Shown here: one piece after another, positions 23,301 to 32,818 of the stretch
Layout of the letters: the number at the start of each line of letters is the position of its first letter
Numbering within the stretch: the stretch's first letter is position 1
Assembly (NCBI RefSeq): GCF_036046055.1
Contig: NZ_CP107939.1
Location: forward strand, 6,448,001 to 6,512,000
Source: Nocardia sp. NBC_00403
GTDB taxonomy: Bacteria; Actinomycetota; Actinomycetes; Mycobacteriales; Mycobacteriaceae
Reading direction: 5' to 3'
DNA length: 64,000 nucleotides
Position numbers and translations under genes: made by a program
Notes under the pieces: model-generated
Seen by the model: only the letters and a program-made list of their open reading frames with translations
Databases searched by the model: none
What the model was told of the DNA's origin: nothing

Positions 23301-23751
23301 GACCGATCGTGAGAAGCTCGAGCACCTCCCGACCTATCGTCGACAACCGGACGCGATCCTGGCCCTGACAGCGGAGCTCGAGCAGGACGCGGCCGTCCAC
23401 CTACTGCTCGCCGAGAATTCCACCGACTCGATTCGGGCCGCCACCGCACGAGCCGAGCGACTGGTGCAGGTAATCCAGCGCCAGACACGGCCACGGGCAC
23501 TGCTGCACGCTCAACTCCGCTACGTCTGTTGTCTATCGGCGGCCGGACAGTCCGACCAGGCGGCGACACTGCTGGCTCCGCTGCTGCGCCGCTGCGCCGA
23601 ACTCGGCTTGGTCCGTACCGTTGTCGACAGCGGACCCGCCATAGCACCGGTGCTGGAAACACTGGCCGAGGCCACCGATGAAAAGATGCGGCCGCCGCAC
23701 TTGTTCCTGCGACAGGTATCGGCCGCCATCGATCAATCGCACCGGGTGTGA
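20329..23751 (+). CDS. PknK-type Ser/Thr protein kinase with STAND ATPase and TPR-like regions
   Basis: About 1140 residues. Residues 25-290 form a Hanks-type kinase: Gly loop GRGGFG (33-38), Lys55 in VAVKVL, HRD at 147-149, DFG (167-169), and APEVL. The catalytic loop reads HRDVNPAN, so the usual Lys two after Asp is Asn151. A linker leads to a MalT/LuxR-type ATPase (Walker A APAGFGKST, 363-371; VVIEDWHLV Walker B), then helical repeats to the end. There is no C-terminal LuxR HTH. This is the PknK architecture. The GTG at 20329 is preferred to the upstream 20296 start. Confidence 0.9.
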   Translation: MSDDGIGGTQRDLRFGIVAELAEAGFDAAREVGRGGFGVVYQCIEQALDRTVAVKVLSTEVDDDGRARFLREQRALGRFSGHPNIVQVLRADITATGRPFIVMPFHRRGSLDTRIRADGPIPWQEVLSIGVKLAGALASAHACGVVHRDVNPANVLVTDYGEPQLADFGIARIGGLFETATGLVAGTPAYTAPEVLKGAAPSVASDVYGLGATLFCLLTGHAAFARRTGESMVAQFVRITSDPVPDLRAQGVPPLLHAAIDSAMAPEPTDRPASAQDFGEQLRNIQFACGLPVDTPAVPIDVETMPSVTAQAVARTPPATPTAVATPMTRYRPRTSRHRLVERPALLELLRAGQSRRLVLIHAPAGFGKSTLATQWADVLEADGSSVAWLTVDTDDDNVVWFLSHLVEAVRRVRPALAAELAQILEERASNATRHVMTMLINQIHAGGETVAVVIEDWHLVTSPASIAAMEFLLDNGCHHLRMIVTSRNRTGLPLGRMRVQDELVEIDESQLRFDAADTARLLAGVEGVELDADEVDNLCRSTEGWAAALQLAALSLRGKDRPGSHLDGISGQHYAIGEYLMENVVADLDPPVLDFLMRTAVTATICGDLAEALAEVSSGQQMLEDLYKQDLFLRSVDDELRWFRYHGLFADYLRRRLIRQHPGLLEQLHATAAIWFAEHDMLTEAVDHALAADAPERAMSLIEEHADELIENAMMATFLGLVAKLPTALCLGNPRLQLSVAWATIALQRAAATRTALEQVDAAIAALPADDALGGDLRAEAAVARAAELMVIDRCTDLPDYVTASVQAPVRPFFANALATTAAAIALCHFDFDGAARWHEWAEPSRTRSTGPFNAVYGHCIAGLAAFDHLDIADAETSFRTAVRLALETGTQSHATRQSTALLGDLLYETGQFVEAQELLTPWPGMEGGTVEVLLAIYGTGARLAALRGDLDTARARLDEGQHIAELRSLPRVAARILNERVRHGLPIPQTDREKLEHLPTYRRQPDAILALTAELEQDAAVHLLLAENSTDSIRAATARAERLVQVIQRQTRPRALLHAQLRYVCCLSAAGQSDQAATLLAPLLRRCAELGLVRTVVDSGPAIAPVLETLAEATDEKMRPPHLFLRQVSAAIDQSHRV

Positions 23752-23811
23752 GCGCAGGCTCGCATTTCGGCACCATCGGCGCGCATCGGGCGCGCCACCA
23801 TCAGGACGAGC

Positions 23812-24230
23812 ATGAAAGTTGCTGCGTTGCTGAAGCATCCGGTGAACACCGCGGAGGAAGCCGGACAACAACTCGTCGATACGTACAAGATCATCGGCAC
23901 ACCGGCCGATAACTATCCACTCGACGACAAGTGGCTCGAAGAGATCAGCGCGTTGAGCTTCCAGCGAGCTCACGACCCCGCGGGCAAGCTCCGGCAGCAG
24001 GCAGCCGTGCTTGCGGCCCCAGATCGAAGAAAGGCGCTGGCCGCACTCCGTCTGCCGACACTGGTCATGCATGGCACTGTCGATCCGATGATTCGACCGG
24101 CCGGCGCACAAGCGACCGCCAAGGCCGTCCCCGGGGCGAAACTCGTCATAATGCCAGGCGTTGGGCACGGTGCGCTTCCCCGAGAGGTCGGCCGGTCATG
24201 ATCGACAATATCTGCGCGATCGCCGAGTAG
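23812..24230 (+). pseudogene. Remnant of an alpha/beta hydrolase
   Basis: The translated product matches only the C-terminal half of an alpha/beta-hydrolase: LRLPTLVMHGTVDPMIRP (acid-residue region) and MPGVGHGALPRE (catalytic His). The nucleophile-elbow half is absent. The frame stops at 24201 just after PREVGRS, but shifting one base restores VWPVMIDNICAIAE, the normal family ending, to a stop at 24230. So the gene is both 5'-truncated and frameshifted near 24175-24185. Not expected to be active. Confidence 0.75.
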
Positions 24231-24272
24231 CCAGTCGCGACAGTGTGCGCCGCCGGGTCGGCGACCCCAGGT

Positions 24273-25067
24273 TCAGTAGGTGTCGTTGAGGTAGTCGGCC
24301 GCGTGGGTTGTCCAGAGGACGTCGGTGCCGGGCATGTTATGGCCCGAGTACAGGACGTGCTGGCCGTCCGGCCACGGGGTCAAATATCCGATGACCCCGT
24401 TCACGGCCGTGGCATACCGGCCGAGGTTGGCGATCGGGTCGTTCATCAGGAAGCTCAGCAGTTCGGCGAAGATCAGCGGCGCCACGTTGCCGATGCGGGC
24501 TCCTTCGACGAAGGAGAACGGCGATATCCCGACATCGATCACCCGCAGCGGCGAGTCCTGGGGCGACGAGGTGATGATGTCGCCGGGATTAGCATATTCA
24601 CGCACGTCGAGGGCCGGCCAGGCGCCGCGCTGGCCGTGCAGTCCGTAGGTCGTTGCGGGGCAAAGATTTCCGACCGACTGACCGTGCTTACGCAGTGGGT
24701 TCGCGATATTCACCGCGAAGGCGATCTCGAGGGGTGAGCCGTCGGCGTTGGTGTACTTGCCCGAACGCACTCCTTCCAGAATCTTGCTCGCGCAGATGCC
24801 GCCGAGCGAATAACTCAGCAGCCCACAGACATTCGGCGAGTCCTGGATGGCCCGCACACCCGCCGCGACGCCGCGACGGATCGAGGTCTTCAGTGACGGG
24901 CCCCAGAGCTCCGGCGTCGGTCCGATCGATGCGGGCCAGTCCGGTTCGAAGCAGGTGAAGCGGTCGGCGTCGAGCAGCTTGGTGACATCGTGGAGCATCC
25001 CCGTCGGCGTCCCGTTGGCGTTCCGCGGCTCGCCCGTGCCGCGGAGGGTGACGATATCAATCATCAT
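24273..25067 (-). CDS. LysB/cutinase-like serine esterase
   Basis: A 264-residue alpha/beta hydrolase resembling the LysB (lysin B) and cutinase-like esterases of actinophages and mycolata. The start matches such proteins (IVTLRGTGEP). The nucleophile elbow is LSYSLGGIC (GxSxG variant with Ser as first residue), the acid lies in YANPGDII, and the histidine in LYSGHNMPG. LysB cleaves the mycolyl-arabinogalactan ester. There is no signal peptide and no phage gene beside it. The ATG at 25067 has an AAGGAGAG six bases upstream. It could be a phage-derived or a housekeeping envelope esterase. Confidence 0.75.
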   Translation of the reverse strand: MMIDIVTLRGTGEPRNANGTPTGMLHDVTKLLDADRFTCFEPDWPASIGPTPELWGPSLKTSIRRGVAAGVRAIQDSPNVCGLLSYSLGGICASKILEGVRSGKYTNADGSPLEIAFAVNIANPLRKHGQSVGNLCPATTYGLHGQRGAWPALDVREYANPGDIITSSPQDSPLRVIDVGISPFSFVEGARIGNVAPLIFAELLSFLMNDPIANLGRYATAVNGVIGYLTPWPDGQHVLYSGHNMPGTDVLWTTHAADYLNDTY

Positions 25068-25163
25068 GCTCTCCTTGTGCACCGCACTTCGGTGCGATAA
25101 CACCAATATTGACTCATCAACCTCCCGCGCACCCGAGTAGTGAACTACCTCATTTCCCGCAGG

Positions 25164-25670
25164 TCACGCACCGGGTTCGAGGCTGCCGAGCAGGGTGCGC
25201 GCGATGCGGTCGAGTTCACGGCGGTCCGTGGCCGACAGCACCGACAGGATTCGGGTTTCGTTCTCCGTGTGTGCGGTGACCACCGTGTCGATGAGCTCGC
25301 GGCCCGAATCGGTGAGTGCGACGCGGACGGCGCGCCGATCCTCGGCGTCGGCGATGCGCCGGACCAACCCGGCGGACTCGAGGCGATCGAGCCGTCCGGT
25401 CATACCGGCGCGCGACAGCATCAGCGTGTCGGCGAGCACCGACGGGTTCAGTTCGAAGGGCTCCCCCGAACGACGTAGTGCGGCAAGCACATCGAACTCA
25501 CCCCGCCGCAGTCCATGCGCGGTGAAGACCGCTTCGATCGCTCGTTGCGCAACCACGAGCAGCCGCCCGAGGCGACCGATCACGGCCATCGCGTCGAGCT
25601 CGAGGTCTGGTCGTTCCCGGCGCCACTGCTCGACGATCGTGTCGACGGGATCTTGCTTCATATCGGCCAT
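25164..25670 (-). CDS. MarR-family transcriptional regulator
   Basis: A 168-residue winged-helix regulator. The recognition helix region reads PSVLADTLMLSRAGMTGRLD and the wing is RRIADAEDRRAVRVALTDSG, the standard MarR signature. The ATG at 25670 is chosen; a TTG two codons earlier is possible. It is divergent from a cupin gene with a 20-bp imperfect palindrome between them, so it likely controls that gene and itself. Ligand unknown. Confidence 0.9.
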   Translation of the reverse strand: MADMKQDPVDTIVEQWRRERPDLELDAMAVIGRLGRLLVVAQRAIEAVFTAHGLRRGEFDVLAALRRSGEPFELNPSVLADTLMLSRAGMTGRLDRLESAGLVRRIADAEDRRAVRVALTDSGRELIDTVVTAHTENETRILSVLSATDRRELDRIARTLLGSLEPGA

Positions 25671-25694
25671 GGACAAGATTCTATTCGTTGCGAT

Positions 25695-25714
25695 ATAGTT
25701 CGATAGCGAATTAT
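25695..25714. promoter_or_regulatory. Putative MarR operator
   Basis: Imperfect palindrome ATAGTTCG-ATAG-CGAATTAT (7 of 8 arm positions match) between the MarR start at 25670 and the cupin start at 25742. Size and position suit a MarR dimer (inference). Confidence 0.5.
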
Positions 25715-25741
25715 CAATGACCGAATCAGTTGGAGGGCATC

Positions 25742-26242
25742 ATGAACGACACCACCACCCGCAGCTTCGCCATCCGCCAGCCGCAGGACGCCGAGGTTCT
25801 GCGGACGGATTCGGTCACGATGCGACTGCTCATCGACTCGAGCGAAGCGGGTGGCGCGGTAAGCCACCTGGAGGTCAGCATGAATCGGGGCGCCGACGGG
25901 GCGGCCCCGCACTACCACACCAAGTCCGACGAACTCTTCTATGTCGCCGACGGCGAGCTGCAAGTACTGGCGGGCGACGAGATCGTCACCGTCGGCGCCG
26001 GCGGATCGATCGTCGTGCCCAAGCTCATGCCGCACGCCTTCGGTGCCACCCCGGACAGTTCGGCACGAATTCTGATCGCCCTGATGCCCGCCGTCGAACG
26101 CTTCGGATACTTCCGACTGCTCGACCGGCTCGTCAAAGGCGAGGCGACCTTCGAGGAGCTCGCGGCGTCCCAGGAAGAATTCGACAACCATTTCATCGAT
26201 GCACCGACCTGGTGGGCCGAGCGCAACGCGAACCGTCGTTGA
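25742..26242 (+). CDS. Cupin-domain protein, MarR-linked
   Basis: A 166-residue cupin of the quercetinase/pirin-like small type. Motif 1 is PHYHTKSDELFYVADGELQV and motif 2 is VPKLMPHAF. The ATG at 25742 has GGAGG nine bases upstream; the frame opens at a TTG at 25730 but that is not used. Divergent from the MarR gene with a shared operator-like palindrome, so it is probably induced by a small aromatic or other MarR ligand. Substrate unknown. Confidence 0.85.
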   Translation: MNDTTTRSFAIRQPQDAEVLRTDSVTMRLLIDSSEAGGAVSHLEVSMNRGADGAAPHYHTKSDELFYVADGELQVLAGDEIVTVGAGGSIVVPKLMPHAFGATPDSSARILIALMPAVERFGYFRLLDRLVKGEATFEELAASQEEFDNHFIDAPTWWAERNANRR

Positions 26243-26360
26243 TTCCGGAACTCGCCGAGCGTGGACACCGACCAACAGGGCGATACCCGGATCACGCGAT
26301 TGTGGCGAAGACATCAGCCCATACGGCAATTAGTTCGCACCAGGCATGTAGCTTCCCCGC

Positions 26361-26777
26361 ATGACGTTTTCCACACCAGTCGTTGTGCGCAGCTATGAGC
26401 TCGACACACGAGGCCATCTGAATCAGGCCGTGTACGTGCAATACGCCGAGCATGCCCGGTGGGAACTGATGCGCGCCGCCGGAGTGGGCCACGACAAGCT
26501 TCTGGCTTCCGGCGTCGGGCCGGTCGTGCTGGAGACCACCATCAAGTACCGACACGAGCTGCGCAGCGGCGACGAGGTGAGGATCACCTGCGAATTCGAT
26601 TGGCAGCAGGGCAAAACCTTCCGCATCCGCCAGGAGATCCGCAAGCTCGACGGAACTGTCGCCGCCGAGGTTTCGGCGATCGGCGGCGTCATCGACCTCG
26701 CCACGCGCAAGCTCGTCGAGGCTCCGAGTGAACGATTCCGCACTCTCGCCGAACGTCCGGGTCTGCTCGGCCTCTGA
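26361..26777 (+). CDS. 4HBT-family acyl-CoA thioesterase
   Basis: A 138-residue single hot-dog-fold protein. The family motif is seen as ELDTRGHLNQAVYVQYAEHA, where the canonical D-x-x-G-H-x-N-N has Gln in place of the second Asn. The Asp in this motif is the catalytic acid in 4-hydroxybenzoyl-CoA-type thioesterases. It stands alone with no obvious pathway partners. The substrate is likely a medium-chain or aromatic acyl-CoA. Confidence 0.85.
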   Translation: MTFSTPVVVRSYELDTRGHLNQAVYVQYAEHARWELMRAAGVGHDKLLASGVGPVVLETTIKYRHELRSGDEVRITCEFDWQQGKTFRIRQEIRKLDGTVAAEVSAIGGVIDLATRKLVEAPSERFRTLAERPGLLGL

Positions 26778-27077
26778 ACGAGCTTGCCGACGGGCAGGCC
26801 CGATCGGCTCGGCCGGATAGTTGCACGTTCAGCTGTACAGCCGCCAACACTCGGCAATACCACTAGGCATACCTAGGTATTCCGATAGCCTGCCGATTGC
26901 TGAACAATGTTCTCCGGCGCACCGAAAATCTTTCGGCTCAAGCGCATCCCACGCCGTATCCGGTTTGCCAGCCGCTGTGAAATCTTTCGATCCGAACCGA
27001 TCGACGGCCTCTGCACGTTATGCTTCAGATCACGCTCGGGGGCCCTGGCAAATCGCGAGCAGATCGGAGAACCCACT
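26778..27077. promoter_or_regulatory. Leader region of the graspetide candidate, with a bulged palindrome
   Basis: No credible gene. The frame of the downstream precursor is open back to 26907 but that stretch is not coding-like. A bulged inverted repeat occupies 26856-26881 (AATACC-CTAGG against CCTAG-GTATT). It may hold the promoter and an operator for the two-gene unit at 27078-28505. Confidence 0.35.
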
Positions 27078-27530
27078 ATGACCGACGCCATCCACCTTCC
27101 CGGTCCCGCGCCGACGGGAGATCGCGTTCCCGCGTTGCAGGGCCTACTGGTGGCCGAGTCGGAACGCGCTATCACCGTCCGGGTCAACGAGGGCACCTGG
27201 ACGTTCCGCAGGGACGACGTACTGCGGGTGCTCCCCGATCAGCACGCCACGAGTTCCGACGGTCGCCCGGTACTGGTCGACATTCGTCCCGGCGCCACCG
27301 CCGACTTCACCCGCCGCCTGCGCGTCGACCTCGTCGAACGCCCGATGACCATCGCGGCCGAGCCGTCACTCGCACTGGGAGATGAACTGCTGCAACAACT
27401 CACGGCGTCGTGGGCCGACTCGCTCGAGCTCGTCGACTGCCCGGGCGCCGGCAGCGCGACCTTCACCTATTGCCAGACGAAATCGTTCGAAAGTAGCGAC
27501 GACGGCATCAACTGCGACAGTCTCGACTGA
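27078..27530 (+). CDS. Candidate graspetide (ATP-grasp RiPP) precursor
   Basis: A 150-residue protein ending 12 bases before an ATP-grasp peptide ligase of the microviridin/graspetide type. The last 21 residues are rich in hydroxyl or amine side chains and acids: T134, K135, S136, S139, S140 and S148 as possible acceptors; E138, D141, D142, D147 and D150 as possible donors, with two Cys (132, 146). This is what a graspetide core looks like. The first 110 residues resemble a folded beta-rich domain (AITVRVNEGTWTFRRDDVLR), far longer than usual 40-80-residue precursors. The ATG at 27078 has GGAGAAC upstream. It could instead be an independent protein modified by the ligase. I do not recognise a published core pattern. 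Confidence 0.6.
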   Translation: MTDAIHLPGPAPTGDRVPALQGLLVAESERAITVRVNEGTWTFRRDDVLRVLPDQHATSSDGRPVLVDIRPGATADFTRRLRVDLVERPMTIAAEPSLALGDELLQQLTASWADSLELVDCPGAGSATFTYCQTKSFESSDDGINCDSLD

Positions 27531-27542
27531 ACGGGACCCCGC

Positions 27543-28505
27543 ATGGCGGCAAGCCGTACAGGTTCGGTCCTGATCGTCACCGAATCCGATGATCTGCACA
27601 GCACCGCCATGGCGGCGACGTTGCGAGAACACCACGGGCTCAGCCCGATTCAACTCGACCTCCGCGACTTTCCGCGCGAATCCGGAAGTTTCCGGCTCGA
27701 CCGGTTCGGCACTGCGCGATCACTGTCGCATCTGATCGGGATCGACGACGTGCGTTCGGTGTGGTGGCGACGACCACACCCGACGCGGGTTCCGGTCGGC
27801 GTGCGCGCATCCGACGATGCCTACCGCCAAGCCGAGTGCGACGGGTTCATCCAAGGGCTGCTGTGGTCGATCCCGGCGAACTGGGTCAACGACCCCGGTG
27901 CCGACCGCACTGCCACCCGCAAGATCGTGCAGCTGCAGACCGCACAGCGAGCGGGATTCACCATCCCGGAGACCCTTATCACCAACGATCCGGACGAGGC
28001 GCGCAGTTTTGTCGAATCCCGTTCCGGCGCTGTCGTTTACAAACGCACCGGAACCGGGCGCGCAGAATTCGCCGAGACCAGGATCATCACACGGGGCGAC
28101 TTCGGCAAGCTCGCAGGCATCCGCTCCGCGCCCACTACATTCCAGGATTACGTCCAAGCCGAGTGCGATCTGCGTGTCGTGTGGGTCGACGGTGTCGAAT
28201 GGACGGTCCGGATCGACTCACAGGCCGGTGTCGGCCGAGTGGACTCGCGGTTGGACACCACCGTGGACTTCACCCGCGCCAATCTGCCCGCATCCGTCAG
28301 TAAGTCATTGGCCACCCTGATGGGCGCGCTCGGCCTGAGCTTCGGCGTCCTGGACCTGCGCCTCGGCGTCGACGGCGAGTACTACTTCCTCGAGGTCAAC
28401 CCGCAGGGCCAGTTCGCCTACCTGGAGATCAAGACGGGGCTGCCGATCTTCCGTAGCCTCGGCAATCTCCTGGTGCATGGTGACGGCGCAGTGCCGGGGT
28501 ACTGA
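27543..28505 (+). CDS. ATP-grasp ligase of the graspetide (MvdD/TgmB) type
   Basis: A 320-residue ATP-grasp enzyme. The N-terminal pre-ATP-grasp domain contains VWWRRPHPTRVP, a marker of the MvdD/TgmB family. The ATP-grasp fold follows, with VVYKRTGTG, TFQDYVQAECDLRVVWVDG, and Mg-binding GVLDLRL and FLEVNPQGQFAYLEIKTG. Family members form ester or amide links between Asp/Glu and Ser/Thr/Lys side chains in a precursor peptide (established). It directly follows the candidate precursor. No transporter, protease, methyltransferase or acetyltransferase is adjacent, so the cluster appears minimal. Confidence 0.85.
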   Translation: MAASRTGSVLIVTESDDLHSTAMAATLREHHGLSPIQLDLRDFPRESGSFRLDRFGTARSLSHLIGIDDVRSVWWRRPHPTRVPVGVRASDDAYRQAECDGFIQGLLWSIPANWVNDPGADRTATRKIVQLQTAQRAGFTIPETLITNDPDEARSFVESRSGAVVYKRTGTGRAEFAETRIITRGDFGKLAGIRSAPTTFQDYVQAECDLRVVWVDGVEWTVRIDSQAGVGRVDSRLDTTVDFTRANLPASVSKSLATLMGALGLSFGVLDLRLGVDGEYYFLEVNPQGQFAYLEIKTGLPIFRSLGNLLVHGDGAVPGY

Positions 28506-28511
28506 GCACAG

Positions 28512-28528
28512 AGCGGTTCGAGACCGCT
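28512..28528. terminator. Short hairpin between convergent genes
   Basis: AGCGGT-TCGAG-ACCGCT stem-loop just after the ligase stop codon at 28505 and overlapping the end of the convergent HTH gene. No T-run; a weak terminator candidate. Confidence 0.3.
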
Positions 28529-28760
28529 ACGAGCTCTTCCGGCGGTTCGCGCCACCGCGGCTGCGGAGTTGCACATGCGACTCCACTAGCACGTTGTGGA
28601 TGAAACCGTACGAACGTCCGGTAGACCGGGCCAGCGAACGAATGCTTGCGCCCGCCTCGTATTGCTTCTTCAACTGGGTTTGTAGCCGATCGCGTGACCT
28701 ACCGGTGACGCGTGTGCCCCTACCCAATGGGGTCTTGACTTGCGTGGGCCTGTCGCTCAT
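28527..28760 (-). CDS. Small helix-turn-helix protein (Rv1473A type)
   Basis: A 77-residue basic protein with helix-turn-helix segment LKKQYEAGASIRSLARSTGR followed by SYGFIHNVL and a basic RGGANRRKSS tail. It is a conserved actinobacterial family found beside an ABC-F gene (Rv1473A-Rv1473), the same neighbour as here, 81 bases upstream on the same strand. Presumed DNA-binding; targets unknown. Confidence 0.8.
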   Translation of the reverse strand: MSDRPTQVKTPLGRGTRVTGRSRDRLQTQLKKQYEAGASIRSLARSTGRSYGFIHNVLVESHVQLRSRGGANRRKSS

Positions 28761-28841
28761 GGCTTCCTCCGAGTCGCCGAGCCGCGTGTATCCAGGCTAA
28801 GCACTCAGCGGGCCGTGATCAACAGATCCTTGTGATGAAAA

Positions 28842-30473
<1,632 letters not shown>

Positions 30474-30730
30474 AGGCTTCTCCTCACGGATACGTGGTGC
30501 TGGTCGTTAGCTGCTCGATTGTGCGACGAGATCAGCGCAAGAACCACCGATTTTACCTGCCCCGGGAGACCACTCTTACACCCAGCGAGCCCGGTGTGAC
30601 CGCAGTAACGTTCCGGGACCTTTTCCAACGCCGGCCTACCCCGTCGGCCCACCTCCTACTTCCATCCGGGGCGGATGTCGAAATATTCGACGGGCCGGGG
30701 GGATGTCGTGGAAGCGTGTAGGCCGTTTCG

Positions 30731-30913
30731 ATGTGTGTCTGCGGACGGCACCGAGGGGTGCGAGTGGGCGATCAGATCCCCGCAGGAACAGTGATCGGCG
30801 CAGTCGGATCGACCGGCAATTCCACCGGAAACCACCTGCACTACGAGGTTCGCCAGAACGGCCAGGCGGTGGATCCTCGCGGTTACCTGGCCGCCAACGG
30901 GCTACAAGTATGA
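30731..30913 (+). pseudogene. C-terminal scrap of an M23 metallopeptidase
   Basis: About 52 residues match the end of a LytM/M23 domain: VRVGDQIPAGTVIGAVGSTG and NSTGNHLHYEVR, including the HxH zinc-site motif, finishing DPRGYLAANGLQV. Everything N-terminal, including the first zinc-ligand motif, is missing. The preceding bases in frame encode unrelated Cys/Arg residues. A truncated remnant with no expected activity. Confidence 0.7.
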
Positions 30914-31245
30914 GTGCGGTGCTGCACCGACCCCGGAACGCAGCGACGGTGGCACCGAGCATCCACGATCGTCGTGCGCTGAGAACAGCGATTCTCGACC
31001 AGGCTCGGCGGCAGGACGGTCACGTTCGTCCGTGACGCCATGAGACGACTGTACGAATTTCACAATCAGCGACGAGTCAGCCCGCGGGTTGAACCGCATC
31101 GGAGATTCGGCCGCCTTCCCCCGGTGCACAATACCGACGTTGGGGAGTCGCCTCTGCGGATCGTGAGTTCAGGTTTTCGAGTCTCGGCATCGAGACACGA
31201 CCCGCACTCATTTCGAGGGTCTGCTCGCGGCCGACCGCGACCGGC
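30914..31245. other. Intergenic, nothing recognised
   Basis: 332 bases with no supported gene or RNA; the short frames here are not coding-like. The 30474-30730 stretch before the M23 scrap likewise shows only the presumed promoter of the ABC-F gene. Confidence 0.5.
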
Positions 31246-31878
31246 TCAGGCCGGGGCGGCCTCCCACGCGAACCCGTCCGGATCGGTGAAGGGCCCGGTA
31301 TTGCCGCCGATGACGATCCGGTGCGACCCGGTGCCCTCCGGGGGGACGCCGGCATCCTTGGCGGCGGCACGGCGCCCGTAGAGCGCCAGCTTGACCGAAG
31401 CCTGCGGGGTGTCGAACTCGACGTACTTGCTGCCGAAGCTCTTTGCCACGGCCAAGCCGCGGTCGACGTAGAACTGCTTTGTCGCCTTGACGTCGTCGAC
31501 CCCGAGGAGCACCACGAAATCGTCGACCTCCCGGGTAGCCGGGCCGGTGTTCTTCTTCGATGACGTCGCGACCTTCCAGATCGCCCCGTCCGGGGCCTGG
31601 ACGACGCCGCCATAGCCCCAGAAGCCCTTCTTGGCCGGCTTCAGCGTCCTCGCGCCTGCGTCGAGCGCGGTGCCGATGAGGCTGTCGACGGTGCTCGGCT
31701 GAGACACCACGAGCGACAGGATGAAGCCACGAAAGCCGGTCGTCGGCGTCTCCGAGGCGCGGACGCGTACTTTGTCGCCGAGACCGAACGCGGCGGCGTA
31801 GAAGGCCGCGGCGGCCGCGGGGTCGGGCACCTCCAAGGTGACGGACTCGATAGAGGTCTGGTGAGCAGTGATGTCCAT
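31246..31878 (-). CDS. VOC-family (glyoxalase/bleomycin-resistance fold) protein
   Basis: A 210-residue protein with two VOC half-domains: SIESVTLEVPDPAAAAAFYA at the start and EVDDFVVLLGVDDVKATKQF in the second half, ending FTDPDGFAWEAAP. Start at the ATG of MDITAHQTS (31878); the frame continues upstream but is not family-like. Such proteins are often annotated as glyoxalases; the metal ligands are not clear enough to name a reaction. Confidence 0.8.
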   Translation of the reverse strand: MDITAHQTSIESVTLEVPDPAAAAAFYAAAFGLGDKVRVRASETPTTGFRGFILSLVVSQPSTVDSLIGTALDAGARTLKPAKKGFWGYGGVVQAPDGAIWKVATSSKKNTGPATREVDDFVVLLGVDDVKATKQFYVDRGLAVAKSFGSKYVEFDTPQASVKLALYGRRAAAKDAGVPPEGTGSHRIVIGGNTGPFTDPDGFAWEAAPA

Positions 31879-32050
31879 GGCAGTCACGCTAATTGCTGCT
31901 CGGTAGCCTGTGCTTCTCGATTCCTGATCGGTTTCGCCATGCACGGCAACATCCCCTCCGCCGGCCGCGTGGAGCCGGATAAGCGCCAGCCGGTACATCG
32001 ACCGGTTCGCATAGCCGAAAACGCGGTCGTTCCCCGGGTGCCCTGGCCGG

Positions 32051-32818
32051 TTATCGGATCCCGACCACCACGCGGTCGTCACCGTACTGCCACACGATCC
32101 CGGCTTCGGCGAAGCCCGCCTCGTACGCGAAGGCGAGGTAGTCGTGGACGGTGGGCCGGTCGTGAACCATGTGGGCGAATCCCCCGTCGCGCAGGCGGAC
32201 CAGGTCGGCGAGTTCGGGAGCGCGGTCGACCGCTGCCCACCACGCCTCCCAGTCCTCCAGACCCGCGGTTCCCGCTCGTTGGGCCCGGCGTGCGGTCATG
32301 GCTTTACCCAGTGCGTCCAGTCGCGGGCCGGTCGCCCCCTCGTAGAGATGGTCCCCGTCGATGAACAGACCACCGGGTGCGAGCGTCCCCGCGCAAGCCC
32401 GGATCAGCGCGCGGAGCGGTTCGCGGTTCATCCAATGCAGAGTGGTGGTGCTCACGAAAGCATCGGGCGCTCGATGCAATTGGAGTCTGTCGAGCCAATC
32501 GCACTCGCGCAGATCAGCGTTCACTGTACGGAATCGCGGTGACCCCAGGGTCATCTCGGCCAACGTCAACAGAAGTGGATCCGCGTCCACGCCGACGATG
32601 GTGGCGGCGGGCATTCGCGTGAGCAGCCGGTCCGACAGCGTTCCCGGCCCGACGCCGAGGTCGACGATCAACGGGTCCGTCCGGTCGACGAGTTCGGCCA
32701 GAACATCACCGATAGCCTCGAAACGCTGTTCGCGATCGGGCATGTAGTGCTCCTGCTGGCGATCCCACCGGCCGATCCAGTACCACGCTCGCGAAATATC
32801 AAGCTTGCTGGTCGTCAC
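32051..32818 (-). CDS. Class I SAM-dependent methyltransferase
   Basis: A 255-residue methyltransferase. Motif I is LIVDLGVGPGTLSDRLL, followed by VGVDADPLLL and the motif IV-like DAFVSTTTLHWM, where the LHW segment is typical of trans-aconitate-type methyltransferases. N-terminal ISRAWYWIGRWDRQQEHYMP resembles this subfamily. It stands alone. The substrate is a small molecule, not identified. Confidence 0.8.
   Translation of the reverse strand: MTTSKLDISRAWYWIGRWDRQQEHYMPDREQRFEAIGDVLAELVDRTDPLIVDLGVGPGTLSDRLLTRMPAATIVGVDADPLLLTLAEMTLGSPRFRTVNADLRECDWLDRLQLHRAPDAFVSTTTLHWMNREPLRALIRACAGTLAPGGLFIDGDHLYEGATGPRLDALGKAMTARRAQRAGTAGLEDWEAWWAAVDRAPELADLVRLRDGGFAHMVHDRPTVHDYLAFAYEAGFAEAGIVWQYGDDRVVVGIR

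Noticed and set aside
23778..23796. GGCGCGC-ATCGG-GCGCGCC hairpin after the PknK-type gene as a terminator
   Set aside because: A short GC-only palindrome without a T-run; expected by chance at this GC content.
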